NCBI GenBank assembly: GCA_026210745.1
Contig: CP110632.1
Location: forward strand, 1,054,001-1,118,000
DNA from: Exobasidium rhododendri
Lineage: Eukaryota > Basidiomycota > Exobasidiomycetes > Exobasidiales > Exobasidiaceae
Length of the DNA stretch: 64,000 nucleotides
Direction: 5' to 3'
Both the position numbers and the translations under genes were made by a program. Each line of letters starts with the position of its first letter. Within the stretch, counting starts at the first letter, position 1. The notes beneath the pieces were generated by a model. The model worked only from the letters and a program-made list of their open reading frames with translations, ran no database searches and was not told the DNA's origin. Of the stretch, positions 56,888-64,000 are shown piece by piece.

Positions 56888-59074
56888 CTACCGCGACGAT
56901 GAGCCCAGCACTTCCGCTTCTTTCCATTCTCGCACTTGTTCAATCAGCTTCCTGCCTGGCTCGCCTCCATCTTCATCACTACCGTACGCAATCTTGAGCT
57001 CCTTGATAGCTTGAAGCATCAGCGAAATCCCCGCTCGATCTCTGGCTAAACCAAGGGCGGGTATGGAAGGAATTCTTGTCAGAAATGGCGAAGTCGTGTA
57101 TGATACGACCCGATCTGCTTCCTCTTCAGTCGCTTCTCGGATGAGTAAAGTGGACAGTGTCGCTAACGAAATAGCTCGAGAAGGATGCCCTTCATCGAAC
57201 ACAGCACCATGAGAAGCTTGCATGCCGGCTATACTGAGGAAGTGAAATCGTATAGCCTCTTCGAAGAAGAGCGTTGTCTGTCGTGCGTCTGTCGGGATGG
57301 TGGGAGAAGTAGCGCACATAATTAACGCAGTCTGCAGTTGTCGCAACAAGCTGGAGAGCGGATAAGCTGAAGGGGGCTGCATTCGAGTGAGGGTCTTCAT
57401 GACTGGCTGTGCAACATCGAGCGCATCTCTCATGTTGCCTAGAAGGGAAAAGACTTCATTATCAGCTCATCACCATCAACCAACCCTGCCACATACTTCT
57501 TCGACTTCCTGTAATTCACCTTGATCCATTAAAGTGTCGACTTTCCCAAGTATAGATTGACCCTCTTCGAGCGCCTCACGTACTTCTTGTGCATCCCAGG
57601 TGCACTCGAGCTTGCAAATAGTGCATGTTCTTGGAGATTGCTCTGCACTAGAGGTAGGCGAGGCCACCCAGCCAGAACAGCCAGCCTGACTGCACCATAT
57701 CGCTTCCCTTGCATCTACTCTCGCTTTTTTACCTAGCGAATTCCTCTCTGACCTCACACAGAGGGAACAGGAGCACTTGAACGAATATCGCTCTTGTAGT
57801 GTTTTTTGTCGCAGATGGTACGGTTCGGACACATCGATGTAGAACGTCGTCAACTCGTCTCCTGGTTCCAGATCTTTGATGGCCACGACATGCATCGGAC
57901 TCTTTGCTCCGGGTCCATTAGGATACACTACAGCTACATTCGGAGAGCATGAGTGATTGATCATGGCAACAGAGGAGCTCAATGCCACCCCCACCGCTGT
58001 CAAATCTGATGTATAGACGACAAAGGTGTTGATGATGGTACGACTGATAGTATCCAAGAGCTCCGAAGCATTCGTGAAACCTAGATCGCTCATCTTCTCC
58101 TTTCCACTTTGAGTGCCGTCATCAGCACCTAGGTATGCAGCGAGCTTCAGCGGCAACTCAGCAAGACTTTCATCCGACGAGACGATTGCTCGATTTGATT
58201 GCAAGTTCTCGATACCTGTCCACCATTCCCATCCAGACCTCTTCCGCCCCCATATCAGCCTTGCCATCAAGCGAACAGTCATACCTGGCTCCCGTTGTAG
58301 TTTTCGGTCGCCTTTGCTGGCGTTGCTATGCCTCTGGAATGCCTGAAGAGCCTTGCATTCCTGCTTGTGGGCTTGCCAGTCGGCCTTCTGACAGGTGATA
58401 CTGCAATATCGAATCATCTTGCAGCCGGAGCATCGCTGCAGAACTTTGCCGTCTTTGGAGGGAGTGAAGCATACATGGCACATGGTATGAAGGCTTTCCG
58501 AAGAAGGTACTGTGACTTCTGGAAGGACTCGCAATAATGTCGTACCTGACGAAAAGAAGAGGGAGTATATGGGTAAGTGTGAATGCTACTTCTGAAGTCC
58601 TACGTTGCCAACCTCACCCCTTCCTATCTTCCTGCCATTTGAAGGGCACCAAAACAGACCTCTTCCCTTGCCTTTGATGTGCTTGACCTGCAGATCTGGA
58701 TTCAGTGCCGAACACACCTGTAGAGGCAGAAGCGGTGATTGTGCAATCTTCTCATCCAGGGTTGAGGAAGACGATGAGGCGACATTACCAGTGTCAGCTT
58801 GCGGTGGGACAATCTCCTGCCGATCTCGCTCCTGCGGCTTCGCTGTTGAGGGAGTGATGAGGTTGCGGGCTTCCCTTTGCTCTCTGAGCTGCCTGAAAGT
58901 AGACATGTCTCGACGAGTAGGAAGGGAGGCTTTCGCTTCCGCTGCCTTTTCATGTTTCCAATTTTTAATTCTGTTTAGACGGCTGGCCTGTGCATCGAAG
59001 GACCGAACGACTACAGATTGACGATCCACCGCGGCTTGCCAATCTTTAAAAGGCCTGCTCCTGCCTAGTGACAT
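56888..59074 (-). CDS. MYND-SET domain protein (SMYD/Set6-like lysine methyltransferase)
   Basis: Putative protein lysine methyltransferase. Exons 58618-59074, 57481-58545 and 56888-57438 give 690 aa. The SET domain is split: its start ([15 protein letters not shown]) ends exon 1. It is interrupted by a MYND zinc finger (CHVCFT...[29 protein letters not shown]). It resumes with the core [28 protein letters not shown] and [10 protein letters not shown] (post-SET cysteines). The first about 100 residues are basic and disordered. Intron 2 is only 42 nt (57439-57480), with an unusual GTTGAT donor. Retaining it ends the protein directly after VCGRVG, losing about 180 C-terminal residues. The domain order matches SMYD proteins; the substrate is unknown. 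Confidence 0.88.
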
Positions 59075-59131
59075 CGACCATTCACTCCACGTCTCGCCCA
59101 GTTGTGCAGCGTCAGAATTTTGTGCAAGGAA
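59075..59131. promoter_or_regulatory. 57-bp bidirectional promoter region
   Basis: Only 57 nt separate the start codons of the MYND-SET gene (minus) and the capping-protein gene (plus). Core promoter elements must overlap or lie within the divergent coding or leader sequence. Confidence 0.55.
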
Positions 59132-60172
59132 ATGGCTGATCCACTGACACTCGCATTGGACCTTCTGCGTCGTCTGCCGCCATCGCAGATCACGTCCAAC
59201 TTAGAGACACTGATCACGATATGTCCTGACCTGGCGGAGGAATTGATCTCCTCTGTTGATCAACCTTCTCAAGTCAAGACAGACAGCCACGCCTCTAATC
59301 GGGAGTACCTCTGTTGCGACTACAATCGCGATGGTGATAGCTTCAGAAGTCCTTGGAGTAGCCAATACGATCCTGCACTACCAGATGGGACCCAGCCACC
59401 GACCAAGTTAAGAGAGCTGGAAATTCGTGCAAATGAAGCATTCAATACCTATAGGCAATTGTACTACAATGGAGGTTTGTCTTCTGTATACCTTTGGGAG
59501 CTGGAGGGGGCTGGTTTTGCTGGTGTGGTACTTTTCAAGAAGGGTGAGTAGAGCTTCTCCTTGTGTTCATCACTAGCATGCGTACTTGTGACTGTCTCGC
59601 TGATCTAACCAACTTGCACACCTGTTTGTCAGAGTTGGACGGAGAGAGGACACCTTGCTGCTGGGATTCATTGCACGTTTTTGAAGTCTCAGAGAAGGGA
59701 GGGAGAACGACGACATACGAACTGACAAGTACAGTAATGCTTTCACTGGGTCGAGTGCAGAGCACGTCCAAGATCAATCTAGCAGGTAGTTTAACGAGGC
59801 AGGTGAGGAAACACGACAAGATCTTGAAGTGAGGAAAGTGCTTCTTACCACCCTCTCTTTAAAACACCGATAGAGTAAGAACGATTTCACAGTCAAAGAC
59901 AGTACCTCGCATGTGTCCAATATGGGCAGAATGATCGAAGATATGGAAGCAAAAATGCGTAATCAGCTGCAGGTGTGTAAAGGAGGGAAGAGCTCACTAT
60001 CTTAACCTCTACTTACAGACCGGTGCAAACAAATACTCTTTCCGATCTACAGGAAGTATACTTTGGCAAAACAAAGGACATTGTTGGGCAGCTTCGAAGC
60101 ACAGACAGCTTGTCGAAGCAGAAGCAAGCGAAAGACCTGCAGAAGGAGCTCATGAATTTGTGGAAAAAGTAG
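59132..60172 (+). CDS. CAP2: F-actin capping protein subunit beta
   Basis: Beta subunit of the heterodimer that caps actin barbed ends. Exons 59132-59543, 59633-59802, 59874-59972 and 60053-60172 give 266 aa. Conserved segments are [61 protein letters not shown], then [32 protein letters not shown] and [11 protein letters not shown] (junction 1). Next come [28 protein letters not shown] (junction 3) and [16 protein letters not shown]. The C-terminal tentacle follows. The start is the MADPL Met at 59132. The third intron contains an earlier AG, but only the chosen acceptor gives EVYFGKTK. Divergent from the SET gene by 57 nt. Confidence 0.97.
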
Positions 60173-60867
60173 ACTTAAAAGGAAGACCAAATTGTCAATC
60201 CGGCAGCATCATTCAGTGACGTGTGTACATGGTACAGGTACGCAAGCGGGAGAAAGGCTCATAATGTAAGAGGCTTTATCAATGTGCAACAATACTTTGG
60301 CCGGCCTAGCATCGTGAAACTTGTGTGAAAGTTTCGACAGTCGACGAGGACAGTAGTCGTTTATATTTGATGTCCTCCAGTGTGGATGAGGGAAGGGAAG
60401 ATGGAGAGCAGAGCGAGGCAGAGCTCGATGGGTGCGCAAGTGTCCTTTGCTAGCTCTCATCACAGATCTATGCTCGCCTTTCACAGATCCGCAGTGCGAT
60501 TCTCATTTAAGGTGAGGTATAATTGTGCCTGAAGATCGCGGCGCTTCTGTCTCCTGCGATGCTAGACCGTCGTTTCCTGTCAATCACAACAGCTCGTCTG
60601 TCTGTATGGAAGCCCAAGTGAGTCCACATCGATACTCTCCTTATCAGCGCATCGGCCTTCCTGGACAGGGGCTCCCAGTAGGCCGCCTCTCGAGCCCCTC
60701 GCCTCACTAAGCGTGCGTGAATTCGTAAGGGACTTGAGGCGCCGCCTGAAGATGAGCAGCGTCGGGACAAGGAGAAAGAGGGTTGTGGGTCTTTTTGGGA
60801 AGGGGTGTCTTTCTACCGGAAGCGAGCAAGTCTCTTCCTCTCTCGCCATCAGAGCCTCTCGCCCATA
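60173..60867. other. Intergenic region, lipase 1 promoter
   Basis: About 700 bp between two plus-strand genes. No gene or RNA recognised. The frame immediately before the lipase Met is open back to 60805, but the signal peptide starts at 60868. Confidence 0.4.
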
Positions 60868-62127
60868 ATGAAACACCTTCTTGCCGGCTCCATCTTCTAT
60901 TCGACACTACTCACTCTTACTTCTGCTTTTAGTATCTCCAATCTGAAGGGTATCCTCGAGAAGGGCACCTCAGATCAAGAGCCCTTTCCGCTCGTCGATT
61001 CAACCCCATTTGTCGAACCAGTCTACTTTTGCCAAGCTGCCTACTGTGATCCGAAGCAGGGCGACAAGGTTCGAGGCGCAGAAGTATACTGGAGAGCAGG
61101 AGATGGCAAAAACATACCCACCACCTTCGTCGCCCACAGTCTGCAACACAACATCATCGTCAGCAGCCAAGGAACGAATATATCAGATCTCATGTCCATC
61201 GAGAATGTGAGTCGAGTCGAGGCTAATAGAGTGACGTGCTCTTGTGCACTGACTGACATACACACACTCTATTCTAACGCTACTTTTGCCTTTCCAGGAT
61301 ATCCAGTTGAATTTAGTCAAAGCGGAGGCGAGGTTCGATGGCTGCCTTGACAGGGGAGCCGAGATCCACCGCGGCTTCCAAGAGACCTGGGGATATACCG
61401 CCAATGAGCTCTTGGCTATAGTCCGAAGTCTGCACGACAAGTTCCCCGACTCTGCCATCCTCGTCACAGGATTCTCGCAAGGGGCCGCGTGTGTATTTCC
61501 AGTGGTCAAAGTAGCGATCGGGCATCAGTAGTCTCACTCCTTTCCTTCTCCTACTCCTTTCTCTCTTCACACACACTCTACAGCATTGCGACCATCAACT
61601 ACTTATGGCTTCGCTGTCAGCTCCCTCAGGCTAAGGTGTCTGCCATCGTCTATGGAAAACCACGAGTAGGAGACCTACAGCTCGCCAATTCAGTGGACCG
61701 GCTTGCATTCGATGATGAACATTCTTTTAAGTACGTCACCAACGCCAAGGATATCGTACCGCACTTACCGCCACGAGCACTCGCCTTGGGCATCAAGGGC
61801 TACTGGCATCCCAAGCTCGAAGTCTGGCAGATTCCCGTGGGTAGTTGAGCAGATTGTCGTGTTTGGCCTCTCTCCGCGCTCTCTGACGCTTGTGTCCTCA
61901 AGTCAAACGTCTCTCAAGCGGTCGTCTGTCCAGGTCGAGAGAATATACACTGCAGCGATCAGATCAAGTTGAAAGATACAAAGCGTTCCGACCATTCCGC
62001 TGGTGAGTCTTTGCGATAGACGAGGAGTAAGCGTGCATTCTGACTATGACGTGCTGCAGTCTACTTTGGTGTCAGGATATACGGTGAAGCTGATCCAGAG
62101 GGATGCAAGGTCGTTGAGCGCAAATAA
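60868..62127 (+). CDS. Secreted class 3 lipase, tandem copy 1 (variant GFSQG elbow)
   Basis: Fungal triacylglycerol-lipase-like hydrolase, secreted. Exons 60868-61206, 61298-61488, 61584-61836, 61903-62002 and 62060-62127 give 316 aa. A signal peptide covers about residues 1-20. Class 3 landmarks: VYWRAGDG with TTFVAHSLQHNIIVSSQGTN, HRGFQETW, the nucleophile elbow GFSQG (Ser173), YGKPRVGDLQLANSV, the Asp in NAKDIVPHLPP and the C-terminal His in RSDHSAVYFG. The usual elbow is GHSLG, so His and Leu are replaced by Phe and Gln here; the catalytic Ser, Asp and His remain. Introns 1-3 sit exactly where the second copy has its three introns. Intron 4 (62003-62059) has no counterpart there. Confidence 0.92.
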
Positions 62128-62704
62128 AATACTGTCTCGATGGATCACTGCATATTCGTTTGCCAAGACAGGGTGGGAATCTATTTCCTGATCTCAGTTT
62201 ATTTTGCACTGAGCTCAGTCGATGGATGAGAAAACTTACCTGGCTTTGTGAAATTTCTGCTTCGACGATGCTGATACTTGGCAGGTAGACCAAGACCGCA
62301 TTGAGGAGGAGGAAAGGTACGTAGAATACTCTGCAAGTCATGTACTGGCTCAAGGCACGAATACTCCAGACAATGAGTAAACAAATTCATCAATGCATCC
62401 CCACGAGCAGAACCCAGAAGGTCTCACGAAGCTGCGCCTGCTTCTGTCCGCCAGCAGGCGTATGGCGTGTGTCAAAAGCATCAGCGGCGTCAAAGACGGG
62501 GGAAAAAGCGCGCTCTCATGGCGAACTTTGAGTTGAGGCGCCGCTCCTCCTCTCCTCATACGGGCATTCGGTCCTCTACTACAAAGGATGATTCCGTCGA
62601 GAGGGCGATCTTGGTCTCCCCACCCTCCCTTCCCCTCTACCTACACAAAATTCACTTTTCTCCTCCTCCTTGATCTACACACGTCATCGCTCTCTCTCTC
62701 TACG
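62128..62704. other. Intergenic region between tandem lipase genes
   Basis: 577 bp holding the first gene's 3' end and the second gene's promoter. CT-rich leader sequence (62610-62704) precedes the second start codon. No other gene recognised. Confidence 0.45.
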
Positions 62705-63941
62705 ATGAGATGCACAATTTCAACAAGAATCACAATCCTGCCTATGCTCTTCGTAGTCTCCTTTGCATCGAGTATCTCCCGCCTTCTCTCGTCCGGCGTG
62801 TCCACTGGGGAACCATGGCCACTACATGACATAAGTGCTTTTCAAGACCCAGCACTCTACTCACAAGCAGTATTCTGCAACCCTCAACCGGGTGATCGGA
62901 TCGTCGACGCAACGGTGTACTGGCGAGCAGGGGACGGAAGAGACGTTCCTACGATCTTCATCGCACATAGTCCATCAAGAGGGATTGTTGTCAGCTGCCA
63001 AGGCACCAACAAGACGGACAAGTATTCCGTGATGAATGTATGTGTCGTTTTTCCCGTTGTAGTATCTGCTGCTGCTGGTAGAGTATCTTCCTACTCAACC
63101 TCCCTTTCCTTACACACGACCCAACAGGACCTCCAGATCAAGCTCGACAATGCAGACGACAGATTCAACAAGTGTCTAGACCCAGACAGTGATATCCATC
63201 ATGGCTTCCAAGAGACTTGGGCTCACACTGCCGATGAAGTATTGACTCAAGTCCTGGGTCTCCTCGAAATCTTTCCAGATTCCCCTGTCCTGCTCACTGG
63301 ACACTCTCTCGGGGCGGCGTAAGTCTCTTTTTCTACGATTGCGTATGTGCGTGCTTTTCTCTCTTTCTCAAGTTAATATTATCTCCCACTGCAACAGCAT
63401 ATCGACCATCAATTATGTCTACTTGCGATGCAGTCTACCGCAAGCCAAAGTGTCTGCCATCGTCTTTGGTTGCCCTCGAGTAGGCGATGTCAATTTTGCC
63501 AATTCAGTCGACAAGCTCGCTGCAAGCAAAGGAAATTCCTACACACACATTGTCAATGCAAAGGACATGGTTCCTCACTTGCCACCAAGAGCTCTTTCGA
63601 GGAATTTACCTGGCTACTGGCGTCCGTCAGGCGAGATCTGGATCAAAGAGGTGAGTGAGCTTGAAGAAATGATGCGCGCTCCTCCCCTTAGCATACTTGG
63701 GCTGAATGAAAGAACCGCCGCGACACAGTCACATGGAATGCAAGCTGTTGTCTGTCCCGGACAGGAAAACTCACATTGCAGTGACCAATACCACCTCAAG
63801 GACACGCACTGGAGTGACCATTCAGGATACTACTTTAACGTCAACATTCATGGGAATAGGCGCAACGACGGATGCGACGCCGTGCAGAAGAAGCACGCCA
63901 AGTACAGACCAATCCTCCCACACCACTCCAAGCCAGCCTGA
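62705..63941 (+). CDS. Secreted class 3 lipase, tandem copy 2 (canonical GHSLG elbow)
   Basis: Secreted lipase-like hydrolase, paralogue of the preceding gene. Exons 62705-63037, 63128-63318, 63398-63650 and 63729-63941 give 329 aa. The N-terminal hydrophobic leader covers about residues 1-25. Shared blocks include VYWRAGDGRDVPTIFIAHS, SCQGTNKTD and HHGFQETWAHTADEVL. The elbow is GHSLG (Ser171), followed by FGCPRVGDVNFANSVDKLAA, NAKDMVPHLPPRAL and HWSDHSGYYFNVNIHG (catalytic His). Exons 2 and 3 are the same length as in copy 1 (191 and 253 nt). Intron 3 (63651-63728) is a multiple of three and free of stops, so it could be retained in frame. The 3' half lacks the last intron of copy 1, and the C-terminal tail is longer and basic. 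The stop lies 59 nt from the window edge. Confidence 0.92.
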
Positions 63942-64000
63942 CACGTACTCCTCGCAGGAATCTCCTCCTCCCTCTCTGTTTTCAAGCGCCTTTTGCATTA

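Noticed and set aside
40000-64000. Secondary-metabolite or biosynthetic cluster formed by the GMC oxidase, carboxypeptidase, hydrolase, SET protein, GATA factor and lipases
   Set aside because: No backbone enzyme (PKS, NRPS, terpene synthase), and the genes are interspersed with clear housekeeping genes.

Overview
The window is nuclear DNA from a fungus. The genes are closely packed on both strands. They are interrupted by short spliceosomal introns (mostly 50-105 nt) with strong GTGAGT-type donors. The gene content is typically fungal: Sec62, Vps24, Sec23, Stn1, Mediator Med6, condensin D2, CSC1 and an omega-class GST. Intron density, intron size and the protein families suggest a basidiomycete, possibly Ustilaginomycotina. 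That placement is inference from style, not from a marker gene. I found no rRNA, no convincing tRNA, no CRISPR and no intact transposon.

I reconstructed thirty protein-coding genes. Almost every splice junction is supported by canonical signals and by a reading frame that closes exactly. Region by region: 0.2-3 kb holds a small hydrophobic protein and a Dal5/Tna1-type MFS transporter with one apparent AT-AC intron. 3.8-6.8 kb holds DNA polymerase eta and an OM14-like mitochondrial outer-membrane protein. 7.9-16.2 kb holds a glutathionyl-hydroquinone reductase-type GST, Sec62, condensin Cnd1 and a catalase-fold protein. 16.7-23.3 kb holds Med6, Vps24, Sec23 and the 2-oxoglutarate dehydrogenase E2. 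23.9-31.8 kb holds a GNAT acetyltransferase, a Stn1-like telomere protein, an SH3-PX sorting nexin and RNA polymerase III Rpc17. 31.9-36.3 kb holds a Ser/Gly-rich protein and a CSC1-like channel. 37.9-44.7 kb holds a type I J-protein ending in a CaaX box, a protein kinase and a secreted GMC oxidoreductase. 45.4-51.8 kb holds RED/IK, a TBC RabGAP and a secreted serine carboxypeptidase with eight exons. 53.9-60.2 kb holds a GATA factor, an alpha/beta hydrolase, a MYND-SET protein and actin-capping protein beta. 60.9-63.9 kb holds two tandem secreted class 3 lipases.

The genes do not form one pathway or a clear metabolic cluster. Most are housekeeping genes: secretion and endosomes (Sec62, Sec23, Vps24, sorting nexin, TBC), genome maintenance (Pol eta, condensin, Stn1) and transcription or splicing (Med6, Rpc17, RED, GATA). 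A secreted-enzyme component (GMC oxidase, carboxypeptidase, two lipases) lies in the right-hand third.

The observations most worth a second look are these. (1) Intron 2 of the transporter has no AG acceptor, but reads perfectly as a U2-type AT-AC intron and contains a TTAGGG-like telomeric repeat. (2) The tandem lipases differ at the nucleophile elbow: GFSQG in the first, GHSLG in the second. (3) A carboxypeptidase intron has its whole 3' end formed by a trinucleotide microsatellite. (4) The coding part of Sec62 exon 1 is the start codon alone.
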